Shown here: in pieces, positions 40,685-48,670 of the stretch
Position numbering within the stretch: the stretch's first letter is position 1
Layout: every line of letters starts with the position of its first letter
Assembly: GCF_051433165.1 (NCBI RefSeq)
Contig: NZ_JBHMFS010000010.1
Coordinates: 127,741 to 191,740 of the forward strand
Direction: 5' to 3'
DNA: 64,000 bases
Source: Falsiroseomonas sp051433165
GTDB taxonomy: Bacteria; Pseudomonadota; Alphaproteobacteria; Acetobacterales; Acetobacteraceae
Position numbers and translations under genes: made by a program
Notes under the pieces: generated by a model
Database searches by the model: none
The model's input: the letters and a program-made list of their open reading frames with translations, nothing else
Told to the model about the DNA's origin: nothing

Positions 40685-40774
40685 GGGGCGATCTTTCCCA
40701 AATGCTGCACCGCAGATGCCAGAGGCAGCGCGCCCTGGCCAGCCCTGCTCACAGGCCGGCTGGCCGAGCCCTGT

Positions 40775-41722
40775 TCATTCCGGCGCCACCACCCCCACCT
40801 GATCCACAATGCGCCCGTACCATTGCGGCCGCCGATGCGCGGCAAAGTTGAACATCTTCTCCTTGCCCTGCCGGCAGGCGTCGAGGTCGATCTCCGCCAC
40901 GATCACCTCATCCGCCGTGGTTTTGGCCTGCGCCACCACCACGCCGTTGGGGTCGACGATGCAGGACCCGCCGATCAGCCCGGCGCCATCCTCCACCCCC
41001 CCCTTCGCCACCGCGATCGCCCAGGTGGCGTTCATGTAGGCGTTGGATTGCGCGGCCAGGATCGAATGGAAGGTGCGAAGCGCCTCGCTCTCGCCCTCGC
41101 CGCCATTCGGGTCATAGGCGGCGGAATTGTAGCCCACCATCACCAGCTCCACCCCCTGCAACCCGAGGCAGCGCCAGCCCTCCGGCCAGCGGCGGTCGTT
41201 GCAGACCAGCATGCCGAGCACCGGGCGGCCCCAGGCTTCCGGCCCGCGCGCCACGGGGAAGCCCATGTCGCCATACTCGAAATACATCTTTTCGAGTTGC
41301 TGGTACTTCTGGCCGCCCTTCACGTGGTCCGAACCGGGCAGGTGGATCTTGCGGTACTTGAACAGGATCGTGCCATCCGGCCCCACGGTGACGGCGCTGT
41401 TGAAGCGCTGGCCATCCGGGGTCAGCTCGGCATAGCCGATGTAGAATCCCACGCCCAATTCGCGCGCCCGGTCGAACAGGGGCTGCACCTGCGGGTTGGG
41501 CATCGCGGCCTCGAAGCTGCCGATCAGCTCCGGCGCGTCGCGGTCCATCGGCCAGCGTGGGAAGAAGGTGGTGAAGGCGAGTTCCGGGAACACCACCAGC
41601 TTGGCCCCGCGCGAGGCCGCCTGTTCCAGCAGCGCCACAAGCCGGGCCAGGGTGGCGTCGCGGCTGTCGCTGCGCTGGGTCGGGCCCATCTGGGCGCCCG
41701 CGAGGGTGAGGATGCGGCTCAT
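40775..41722 (-). CDS. N-carbamoyl-D-amino-acid hydrolase-like nitrilase-superfamily enzyme 2
   Basis: 315-residue tandem paralogue. Triad Glu47 (LVVFPELAFTTFFP), Lys125 (FKYRKIHLPG) and Cys174 (MLVCNDRRWPEGWR). The substrate-pocket insert (SDHVKGGQKYQQ) differs from paralogue 1, suggesting different N-carbamoyl substrates. Start ATG 41722 by ATGA overlap with the small membrane protein gene. Confidence 0.88.
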   Translation of the reverse strand: MSRILTLAGAQMGPTQRSDSRDATLARLVALLEQAASRGAKLVVFPELAFTTFFPRWPMDRDAPELIGSFEAAMPNPQVQPLFDRARELGVGFYIGYAELTPDGQRFNSAVTVGPDGTILFKYRKIHLPGSDHVKGGQKYQQLEKMYFEYGDMGFPVARGPEAWGRPVLGMLVCNDRRWPEGWRCLGLQGVELVMVGYNSAAYDPNGGEGESEALRTFHSILAAQSNAYMNATWAIAVAKGGVEDGAGLIGGSCIVDPNGVVVAQAKTTADEVIVAEIDLDACRQGKEKMFNFAAHRRPQWYGRIVDQVGVVAPE

Positions 41723-42009
41723 TTGAACAGGTTCCTGATGTCTTGCCGCGTGCCGCCGAAGCCGCGCCACAGCACGATGAAGCCGAGGATGAAGCCAAAG
41801 CCCGCCGCGAAACCGGGCACGCCGGACCGGGCGCCTGCCAGTTGCGCCAGCACCACGCCGACGATGCCGGTGGCGATGCCGGTCGCGATTGCCATCAGCA
41901 GATGGCCCCGCCCCGGGCCAACCCGCGGCGGCGGGCCGGGCAATGCGGTGCGGGAGGGGCGGGGCGGGCGCTTGATCCAGCGCTGTCCGGGCGGGCGGTT
42001 ATCGGTCAT
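41719..42009 (-). CDS. Small membrane protein in the ureide-type cluster
   Basis: 96 residues: a basic, Pro-rich N-terminal 35 residues (RWIKRPPRPSRTALPGPPPR) then two helices (LLMAIATGIATGIVGVVLAQ, GFAAGFGFILGFIVLWRGFG). No family recognised. The ATGA overlap with the hydrolase gene supports expression. It is too short for a transporter alone, and could be an accessory of an uptake system. Confidence 0.65.
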   Translation of the reverse strand: MTDNRPPGQRWIKRPPRPSRTALPGPPPRVGPGRGHLLMAIATGIATGIVGVVLAQLAGARSGVPGFAAGFGFILGFIVLWRGFGGTRQDIRNLFK

Positions 42010-42084
42010 GCGTCTTGTCTTGCGGTGCGGTTCAGCGCTCGCCTGTAGCCCGGTGGCGGGGACAGGACCATGCTTGGCCCTGCC

Positions 42085-43071
42085 TCATGCATCCAGCTCC
42101 GGCCGGATCGCCTCGACGATCGGGCTGTAGCGGGCGGCCTCCGCGGCGATGAAGGCGGCCGCGGAGTCGGGGGTGCCGGGGGCGGCGGGCTCGATTCCGG
42201 CGGTGTTCAGGCTGGCGCGGAAGGCCGCATCCGCCAGGGTGGCGTTGGTGGCGGCGGACAGGCGGGCCAGCACCGGCGCCGGCAGGCCGGGCGGGGCGAA
42301 GACCGCGTGCCACAGCACCGCGGTGAAGCCGGGCCGGCCGAGCGCTTCCGCCGCGGTCGGCACATCGGGTGCCTGCGGCGCGCGGGCGGAGGACGCCACC
42401 GCCAGCATCCGCGCGCGGCCGCCCTGATGCAGCGGAAGCCCGGCGCCCAGCGTGTTCACCGCCAGCGCCAGCGTGCCCGCGATCAGGTCGTTCATGGCCG
42501 GGGCGGCGCCGCGATAGGGAATGTGGCTGAGTGGCACATTGCCGGATTCGCGCTTCAGGATCTCGGTCGCCAGGTGCATCAGCGTGCCGGTGCCCGGCGA
42601 GCCATAGGCCAGCGGCGGATTGGCGCTGCGTGCCGCCGCCAGGAATTCGGCGAGCGTGCCGGGGCGGGAGGGATGCGCCAGCCAGCACAGCGGCCCGCCG
42701 CCCAGCGTGGCCACCACCTGGAAATCCTTCGCCGCATCATATTGCGGCTGCCGCGTCACCAGATTGTACAGCGCATGGGTGGAGGCCGTGCCGAACAGCA
42801 GCGTGTAGCCATCCGGCCGCGCGCGCGCGACCTCCATCGCGCCGATCGCGCCCCCTGCGCCGCCGCGATTCTCCGTCACCACCGTCTGGCCCAGCTCCCG
42901 CGTCATCCGCTCCGCGTAGAAGCGGGCATAGACATCGGTGGGGCCGCCGGCGGGGAAGGGGATGACCAGGCGGATCGGCCTCGCGGGGAAATCCTGCGCG
43001 ATGGCGGGAGTGGCAAGCAGCGCGCCGCCGCTGGCCAGCAGGCCGCGTCGCGAAAAGCTATAGTCCGGCAT
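42085..43071 (-). CDS. Bug-family TTT solute receptor 6
   Basis: Exported 328-residue receptor. Signal FSRRGLLASGGALLATPAIA is TAT-like; then DFPARPIRLVIPFPAGGPTD, VVTENRGGAGGAIGAM and IPYRGAAPAMNDLIAG. It overlaps the GlcG-like gene by 14 bases and lies in the hydantoinase/N-carbamoylase run, so its ligand is probably the cyclic or carbamoylated compound those enzymes degrade. No TctAB genes in the window. Confidence 0.9.
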   Translation of the reverse strand: MPDYSFSRRGLLASGGALLATPAIAQDFPARPIRLVIPFPAGGPTDVYARFYAERMTRELGQTVVTENRGGAGGAIGAMEVARARPDGYTLLFGTASTHALYNLVTRQPQYDAAKDFQVVATLGGGPLCWLAHPSRPGTLAEFLAAARSANPPLAYGSPGTGTLMHLATEILKRESGNVPLSHIPYRGAAPAMNDLIAGTLALAVNTLGAGLPLHQGGRARMLAVASSARAPQAPDVPTAAEALGRPGFTAVLWHAVFAPPGLPAPVLARLSAATNATLADAAFRASLNTAGIEPAAPGTPDSAAAFIAAEAARYSPIVEAIRPELDA

Positions 43072-43558
43072 CGCGCCAATTCTCCACGGGGGTTTCGGGG
43101 TGGGGCAGCAGGCCCGCGGCGCGCACACCGGCGATCGCCGCGTATTCGTCCTTGTCCGAGGCATCGCCGGAGACACCGACGGCGCCGATCACGGCGCCAT
43201 CCTCCCGGCACACCAGCACGCCGCCCGGCACCGGGATGAAGCGCCCGTCGCTGGCCGCGGCGATGGCGGATTGGAAGGCCGGGCGGTCCTTCAGCCGGTC
43301 GCGGATGATCCGGCTGCCTATGCCCATGCCAAGCGCGCCATGCGCCTTGCCGCGGGCGATCTCGCCGCGGAGGATGCCGGAGCCATCCTCCCGCTTCTGC
43401 ACCACCACATGGCCACCCGCATCCAGCACCACCACGGTCAACGGCAGCAGCGCCGCCTGGCGTCCGGCGGTGAGCGTCGCATCGGCGATGTGTTCTGCCA
43501 CCGCCAGGTGCAGATCCACCGCCAGATGCTTGATGTAGTAGCCATGCGGCGCGCTCAT
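43058..43558 (-). CDS. GlcG/HbpS-family protein
   Basis: 166-residue protein of the GlcG/HbpS fold, about 135 residues as a rule. TVVVLDAGGHVVVQKREDGS, ARGKAHGALGMGIGSR and PVPGGVLVCREDGAVIGAVG with VSGD are the family core (residues 40-140). Some relatives bind haem or corrinoid, but most have no known activity; they are commonly found beside catabolic oxidases and amidohydrolases. No signal peptide. ATGA-coupled to the amidohydrolase gene upstream. Confidence 0.85.
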   Translation of the reverse strand: MSAPHGYYIKHLAVDLHLAVAEHIADATLTAGRQAALLPLTVVVLDAGGHVVVQKREDGSGILRGEIARGKAHGALGMGIGSRIIRDRLKDRPAFQSAIAAASDGRFIPVPGGVLVCREDGAVIGAVGVSGDASDKDEYAAIAGVRAAGLLPHPETPVENWRDAGL

Positions 43559-44946
43559 TTGTCGAGCGCGCTGCGCTTGTGCTGGCGCGGCACGAAGCGG
43601 CCGGTGCCGGGCTTGGCCTTCACCTCGGTGCCGTTCCAGATCTCGGCGCCGCGCAGCAGCGTGGCGGCGACGCGCGCCTTCATGGCGCGGCCGTGATAGG
43701 CGGACCAGCGGAAATCCTCGCGGTCCTGGATGATGCGCTCGTCGAAGACGAAATCGCCGGTTTCCAGCACGCAGAAATCGGCGTCGGCGCCGATGCGGAT
43801 GCCGCCCTTCTTCGGGTCCAGCCCATGGTAGCGCGCCGGCTCCTCCGAGCACATGCGCGCCATCACGCTGGGCGGCAGGCCGCGTTCGGCCAGCAGCGTG
43901 TACATCAGCGGCGCGAAGGATTGCAGGCCGGTGAGGCCGGCGCCGACGGGGAAGATGTCGCCGTGGTATTCCTTCTTGGCCCGCGGCCAGGGCGCATGAT
44001 CCGTGGAGACATAGGCCATGGTGCCCGCCGCCATCGAGGCCCACATGCGCTCCACCTCCGCCGCCGTGCGGAAGGGAGGGTTGCACTTGCCGTAGCCCTG
44101 GAGCCGGACAACATCCTCCTCCGTCATGCACAGATACTGGATGCAGGCCTCGCCGGAGGTCTTGGCGCCCATGTCGCGATAGATCTTGGCCAGGTCGAAG
44201 CCGCGGGCGATGGAGGAATGCGCGATGTGCACATGCGCGCCGGTCTCCAGCGCCATCTCGAAGATCTCAAGATCCGCCATGCTCTCGGCCAGCGGCGGGC
44301 GGGTGCGGCAATGCCAGATGGGGGAGGTGTTGCCGGCGGCCTTCGCGGCTTCCGTCAGCTTCACCACCAGTTCCTGGTCCTCATTGTGGACCGCCACCAT
44401 CAGCCCGGTCTTCGCCATTTCGGTGAAGCCCGCCAGCATGGTCGGGTGATCCAGGCGCGGGAAGCGGTGCGCGTCGTATTCATAGGTCGAGACCTTGAAG
44501 GCGGAGGCGCCGGCTTCCGCCATCGCCGCCACATCCTCCGCCCCGCCTTCCTTCCGGATGGTGGCGTAGAGCGCCATGTCCACATGCGCCAGGCGGTTCA
44601 CCCACTCCACCTTCTCGCCGAAGATGCTGGCCGACGTCACCGGGTTGGGCACGTCATAGGGCATGTCGCACACGGTGGTGACGCCACCGGCGGCGGCCGT
44701 CAGCGTCGCATTCTCGATCCCCGGCCAGCCGGTGGAGGAGGAGGTGTGCATATGGCCATCGACCAGGCCGGGCAGTATCAGCCTGCCGCGATGATCGGCC
44801 ACGGCTTTGGAGGGCGGCGGCAGGCCCTCACCGATTGCGGCGATGGTCTCGCCCCGGATGCCGACATAGCCATCCGCCAGCACGCGGTCTGACAGCACGA
44901 CCTGCCCACGGAGGACGAGGTCGAAGGGCTGGGCGGGTTCGGACAT
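43555..44946 (-). CDS. Cyclic amidohydrolase (dihydroorotase/hydantoinase/allantoinase type)
   Basis: 463-residue TIM-barrel metal enzyme opening cyclic amide rings. Ligands: His65 and His67 in LVDGHMHTSS, carbamylated Lys151 in SAFKVSTYEY, His187 in AVHNED, His243 in VHIAHSS, and Asp316 in VSTDHAPW. HxH plus a bridging Lys places it in the dihydropyrimidinase group. With two N-carbamoyl hydrolases downstream, a hydantoin-type ring substrate fits best; allantoin or dihydropyrimidine are alternatives. First gene of its run. Confidence 0.9.
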   Translation of the reverse strand: MSEPAQPFDLVLRGQVVLSDRVLADGYVGIRGETIAAIGEGLPPPSKAVADHRGRLILPGLVDGHMHTSSSTGWPGIENATLTAAAGGVTTVCDMPYDVPNPVTSASIFGEKVEWVNRLAHVDMALYATIRKEGGAEDVAAMAEAGASAFKVSTYEYDAHRFPRLDHPTMLAGFTEMAKTGLMVAVHNEDQELVVKLTEAAKAAGNTSPIWHCRTRPPLAESMADLEIFEMALETGAHVHIAHSSIARGFDLAKIYRDMGAKTSGEACIQYLCMTEEDVVRLQGYGKCNPPFRTAAEVERMWASMAAGTMAYVSTDHAPWPRAKKEYHGDIFPVGAGLTGLQSFAPLMYTLLAERGLPPSVMARMCSEEPARYHGLDPKKGGIRIGADADFCVLETGDFVFDERIIQDREDFRWSAYHGRAMKARVAATLLRGAEIWNGTEVKAKPGTGRFVPRQHKRSALDK

Positions 44947-45022
44947 GCGGAGGGCCTCTCACGGTTGATCGCCGCGGAGGCTAGGCCGGGTTTGGCGCCG
45001 CGCCAATCCGGGGGGCGCCTGC

Positions 45023-45045
45023 CGCCCCCGGCTGAGCCGGGGGCG
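45023..45045 (-). terminator. GC-rich hairpin after the Old Yellow Enzyme gene
   Basis: CGCCCCCGGC (45023-45032) pairs perfectly with GCCGGGGGCG (45036-45045) around TGA, eight bases past the stop of the gene ending at 45054. No T run, but a very stable ten-base stem. It also lies upstream of the amidohydrolase gene and would isolate the two transcripts. Confidence 0.55.
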
Positions 45046-45053
45046 AAGTCGCG

Positions 45054-46115
45054 TCAGGCGGCGAGCGCCGGGTAGTCCGTGTAGCCCTTTGCGTCGCCGC
45101 CGTAGAAGGTGGCCTGGTCCGGCGCGTTCAGCGGTGCGTCCTGGCGCAGGCGCTCCACGAGGTCCGGGTTGCTGATGTAGCTGGACCCAAAGGCGATCAG
45201 GTCCGCGCGGCCGCTGGCGATATCCGCCTGGGCGCGGGCCTTGTCGTAGCCCGCGTTCAGGATGATCGGCCCGCCGAATTGCTTCCGCGCCAGGCCGATC
45301 ACGTCGAAGGCCGGCTTGGCATCCAGGAAGTGGAGATAGGCCAGGCCCTTGCCGGAAAGCCCCTGGATCACCGGCGTGTAGGTGCCCTCCACATCCGGAT
45401 CATCGATGTCGTTGAATGGGTTACCCGGGCTGAGGCGGACGCCGACCCGATCCGGCCCGATCGCCTTGGCGGCGGCATCGGTGATGGCGATCAGGAAGCG
45501 CGCCCGGTTCTCAGCCGAGCCGCCCCAGCGATCCGTCCGCTTGTTGGCGTTCGGCGCCAGGAACTGGCCGGGCAGGTAGCCATTCGCGCCATGGATCTCG
45601 ACGCCGTCCATCCCGGCCGCGATGGCGTTGCGCGCGCCCTGGGCGAAGGACTCGATCACCGCCTCGATCTCCGATTCTGTCAGCGCCCGCGGCGTTGCGT
45701 GCGGCTTCATGCCGGAGGGGCTGAACATCTGCCCGGCCGCGACAACGGCGGAGGGTGCCACCGGCTCCAGCCCATCCTGGAATTCGGTGAGCGCGATGCG
45801 GCCGACATGCATGAGCTGCAGGAACACCCGCCCGCCCTTGGCATGCACCGCATCCGCCACGCCGCGCCAGCCCTCGACCTGCGCATCGCTGTAGATGCCC
45901 GGAATGTCCATGTAGCCGCGACCATTGGCGGCCGGCGTGGTGCCTTCCGTGATGACCATCCCGGCGGAGGCGCGCTGGCCGTAATATTCTGCCATCAGCG
46001 CATTCGGCAGGTTGCCGGGCGCGCGGCTGCGCGTCATCGGCGCCATGACGATGCGGTTGTGCAGGCTCAGTGCGCCCAGCTTCACGGGGCCGAACAGGTC
46101 GGGGGTTTCGGTCAT
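45054..46115 (-). CDS. Alkene reductase, Old Yellow Enzyme family
   Basis: 353-residue FMN enoate reductase of the NemA/OYE class, reducing activated C=C bonds or nitro groups with NAD(P)H. FMN contacts lie in IVMAPMTRSRA; the substrate-binding His-Asn pair lies in EIHGANGYLPGQFL; RTDRWGGSAENRARF and VGVRLSPGNPFND complete the barrel, and GRADLIAFGSSYISNPDL binds the FMN phosphate. Start ATG 46115 with AAGGAT at proper spacing. It follows the lrp gene on the same strand. Confidence 0.93.
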   Translation of the reverse strand: MTETPDLFGPVKLGALSLHNRIVMAPMTRSRAPGNLPNALMAEYYGQRASAGMVITEGTTPAANGRGYMDIPGIYSDAQVEGWRGVADAVHAKGGRVFLQLMHVGRIALTEFQDGLEPVAPSAVVAAGQMFSPSGMKPHATPRALTESEIEAVIESFAQGARNAIAAGMDGVEIHGANGYLPGQFLAPNANKRTDRWGGSAENRARFLIAITDAAAKAIGPDRVGVRLSPGNPFNDIDDPDVEGTYTPVIQGLSGKGLAYLHFLDAKPAFDVIGLARKQFGGPIILNAGYDKARAQADIASGRADLIAFGSSYISNPDLVERLRQDAPLNAPDQATFYGGDAKGYTDYPALAA

Positions 46116-46187
46116 TGCGGTATCCTTGAATGCGGGCGGCACGGATGGCGCCGCTGTTGACCCTGAGGTGGGCCTCGCGGCGCCCGC

Positions 46188-46204
46188 CCGCCAGCGCCTG
46201 GCGG
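46188..46204 (-). terminator. Short hairpin downstream of lrp-type gene
   Basis: CCGCCAG (46188-46194) pairs with CTGGCGG (46198-46204) with a three-base loop, 45 bases after the regulator stop and ahead of the alkene reductase start. Seven-base stem, no T run. Confidence 0.35.
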
Positions 46205-46249
46205 CGATGGCGACCATTCAGGGCGGTGATGGCGCCACGGTGGAACTTG

Positions 46250-46687
46250 TCACCCGCGGATCACCGTGCGGATGGCGAAGCTCGACTGGATGCGGGCGAC
46301 GCCGGGCATGCGGGACAGCGCTTCCTTGTGGATGCGCTCGTAATCCGCCGCATCCCGCGCCTCCACGCGCAAAAGGTAGTCGGCGATGCCGGTCATCAGG
46401 TGGCATTGGCGGACTTCGGGGCAGCGCCGCACCGCATCCTCGAAGCGCCGCAGATGGTCATCCGTCTGCCGCTCGAGCGTGATCTGCACGATCACCGTGA
46501 CGACGCCGGCGGAGAAGGGCTCGTCGACCAGCACGGTGTAGCCACGGATGATTCCCCGCGTTTCCAGCAGCCGTAGCCGGCGCAGGCAGGCGGATGGCGA
46601 AAGCCCCACCGCTGCGGCCAGCGCAGCGTTCGGCATGCGGCCATCGGCGCGCAGCGTGCGGATGATAGCGCGGTCGATCTCGTCCAT
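46250..46687 (-). CDS. Lrp/AsnC-family regulator
   Basis: 145-residue feast/famine regulator. The helix-turn-helix lies in residues about 5-50 (AALAAAVGLSPSACLRRLRL), and the RAM ligand domain in about 65-140 (VVTVIVQITLERQTDDHLRR, CHLMTGIADYLLRVEARD). Such proteins bind amino acids and form octamers wrapping DNA. It is divergent from the D-amino-acid dehydrogenase gene with 128 bases between, the standard arrangement for an Lrp-type activator of dadA. Confidence 0.92.
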   Translation of the reverse strand: MDEIDRAIIRTLRADGRMPNAALAAAVGLSPSACLRRLRLLETRGIIRGYTVLVDEPFSAGVVTVIVQITLERQTDDHLRRFEDAVRRCPEVRQCHLMTGIADYLLRVEARDAADYERIHKEALSRMPGVARIQSSFAIRTVIRG

Positions 46688-46702
46688 CAGTAGATTCCAC
46701 GA

Positions 46703-46716
46703 ATTCTTCGCAGAAT
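46703..46716. promoter_or_regulatory. Inverted repeat in the lrp/dadA intergenic region
   Basis: ATTCT-TCGC-AGAAT, five-base arms with a four-base centre, 16 bases from the regulator start in an AT-richer stretch. It resembles Lrp-type operators in length and composition; binding is inferred. Confidence 0.4.
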
Positions 46717-46815
46717 ATTGCGCATCGCGCCCTTTGGCGAGCAATGCTGCGACGATGCGGCAAGAAATTCGCTGGATTCACCGTCTATCTTCATGCTTCG
46801 CAAAGGATGACGAAG

Positions 46816-48072
46816 ATGCGCGTGGTCGTGCTCGGCAGCGGCGTGGTGGGTGTGGCCAGCGCCTGGTACCTGGCCCAGGCGGGGCATGAGGTGACGGTGC
46901 TGGACCGCCAGCCGGCGCCAGGCATGGAGACCAGCTTCGCCAATGCCGGCCAGGTCTCGCCCGGCTATTCGGCGCCCTGGGCCGGGCCGGGCATTCCGGT
47001 GAAGGCGCTGAAATGGCTGATGATGCACCACCGCCCCCTGGTGGTCTGGCCGCTGCTGGATACGCGGCTCTATGGCTGGATGGCCCGCCTGCTCGCGAAT
47101 TGCACCGAGGATGCCTACAACCTCAACAAGTCGCGCATGGTGCGGCTGGCCGAGTATTCGCGGGATTGCCTGCGCGACCTGCGGGGCGCCACCGGCATCC
47201 AGTACGACCAGCGCACCCAGGGCACGCTGCAATTGTTCCGCACCCAGAAGCAGCTCGATCTGGTGCCGAACGACACCACCGTGCTCGACCAGTTCAAGGT
47301 GCCCTATGAGGTGCTGGACGCCGCCGGCTGCGCCGCCGTGGAACCGGCGCTGCGCTTCGTCGAGGGCAAGTATGTGGGCGGGTTGCGCCTGCCGGGGGAT
47401 GAGACGGGCGACGCCTTCCTGTTCACCCAGCGACTGGCCGCCCTGGCCGAAGTGGCCGGCGTGAAGTTCCGCCACGGCATCACCATCCAGGGCATCGAGA
47501 CAAATGCGGGCGAGGTGACGGCCATCGCCACCAGCCAGGGCCAGGTGATGGCGGATCGCTACGTGGTCGCGCTCGGCAGCTTCGCGCCGAAACTGCTGCG
47601 GCCGCTGGGCCTGCATGTGCCGGTCTATCCCGTGAAGGGCTATTCGCTGACCCTGCCGGTGACGGACCCGGAGGGCGCGCCGGTCTCCACCGTGATGGAT
47701 GAGACCTTCAAGATCGCCGTCACCCGCCTCGGCGACCGCATCCGCGTCGGCGGCACGGCGGAGATCGCCGGCTTCTCCGACACGCTGCGCGGGCCGCGCC
47801 GGCGCACGCTGGAACATACGGTGACGGATCTGTTCCCACGCGGCGGCGACGTGGCCAAGGCCAGCTTCTGGACCGGGCTGCGGCCGATGACGCCGGATGG
47901 CACGCCGGTGGTCGGCGCGACGCGCTACCCGAACCTGTTCCTCAATACCGGCCACGGCACGTTGGGCTGGACCATGGCCTGTGGATCGGGCCGGGTGCTG
48001 GCCGATCTGATGAGCGGCAAGGCGCCGGATATCGACGCCAGCGACCTTGCTCTTGCCCGCTACGCGTCCTGA
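46816..48072 (+). CDS. dadA: D-amino acid dehydrogenase (small subunit type)
   Basis: 418-residue FAD flavoprotein deaminating D-amino acids to keto acids, passing electrons to the respiratory chain at the inner face of the membrane. FAD site VVVLGSGVVGVASAWYLAQA at residues 3-22; ETSFANAGQVSPGYSAPWAG is the DadA signature; GLRPMTPDGTPVVGATRYPN and NTGHGTLGWTMACGSGR bind FAD at the C-terminus. AAAGGA spacing favours ATG 46816 over ATG 46807. It could take D-amino acids released by the N-carbamoylases nearby, an inferred link. Confidence 0.93.
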   Translation: MRVVVLGSGVVGVASAWYLAQAGHEVTVLDRQPAPGMETSFANAGQVSPGYSAPWAGPGIPVKALKWLMMHHRPLVVWPLLDTRLYGWMARLLANCTEDAYNLNKSRMVRLAEYSRDCLRDLRGATGIQYDQRTQGTLQLFRTQKQLDLVPNDTTVLDQFKVPYEVLDAAGCAAVEPALRFVEGKYVGGLRLPGDETGDAFLFTQRLAALAEVAGVKFRHGITIQGIETNAGEVTAIATSQGQVMADRYVVALGSFAPKLLRPLGLHVPVYPVKGYSLTLPVTDPEGAPVSTVMDETFKIAVTRLGDRIRVGGTAEIAGFSDTLRGPRRRTLEHTVTDLFPRGGDVAKASFWTGLRPMTPDGTPVVGATRYPNLFLNTGHGTLGWTMACGSGRVLADLMSGKAPDIDASDLALARYAS

Positions 48073-48665
48073 GCGAGGCGCTTCGCCACGAATTCCAGCC
48101 GGTCCTGCCCCCAAAAAATGTCGTCGCCGATCACATAGCTCGGCGCGCCGAAGACACCGCGGGCGAGTGCCGCCTGGCTGTCGGCTTGGCGTATCTCCGC
48201 CCAGCGCGGGTCCGCGGCCAGCGCCGTGACGGCGTCCGCGTCCAGGCCGGTTTCGGCGATCAGCCGCGTCAGCGTGTCCCGGTCCGCTGGATTGGCCTCC
48301 TCCTCCCACAGCGCCTTCAGGATGCGGTGCGCGAGGCGCAGGGCAGGGCCGTCGCCCCGGGTTTCGCGCACGGCGATGACGCAGGCGGCGGAGAAGGATT
48401 CGTCGCAGGGGAAATGCTTCGGCTGAAGGTGAATGGGAATGCCCAGCGCCTCCCGCCACCGCCGCAATTCCTGCATCCGGTAGGCCTGGCGCTGCGGGCT
48501 GCGCTTCGGCAGGGGCAGGCCGCCGGAGGCCGGGAAGACCGTGCCGCCGAAATCGCACGGGATCGGCCGGATGGTGGCGCCGTGCTGTGCCGCCAGGGCC
48601 TCGATCCGCGCCGCGCCCAGATGGGTCCATGGGCTGCCGAGGGAGAGGTAGTAGTCGATCTGCAT
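48060..48665 (-). CDS. 2-hydroxychromene-2-carboxylate isomerase-like DsbA-fold protein
   Basis: 201-residue glutathione-S-transferase kappa/DsbA-fold protein. LSLGSPWTHLG places Ser11 where the catalytic Ser of NahD-type isomerases sits; GVFGAPSYVIGDDIFWGQDR is the cis-Pro loop. Members isomerise 2-hydroxychromene-2-carboxylate in naphthalene breakdown using glutathione, but no aromatic pathway genes are adjacent. AGGA spacing favours ATG 48665 over ATG 48674. It lies five bases after the ABC ATPase gene, so it is the last gene of that operon, and overlaps dadA by 13 bases tail to tail. Confidence 0.87.
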   Translation of the reverse strand: MQIDYYLSLGSPWTHLGAARIEALAAQHGATIRPIPCDFGGTVFPASGGLPLPKRSPQRQAYRMQELRRWREALGIPIHLQPKHFPCDESFSAACVIAVRETRGDGPALRLAHRILKALWEEEANPADRDTLTRLIAETGLDADAVTALAADPRWAEIRQADSQAALARGVFGAPSYVIGDDIFWGQDRLEFVAKRLAQDA

Positions 48666-48670
48666 GGTGC

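Noticed and set aside
43555..44946. Pyrimidine biosynthetic dihydroorotase
   Set aside because: No pyr genes nearby, and its run contains N-carbamoyl hydrolases and a solute receptor, which fits ureide catabolism better.
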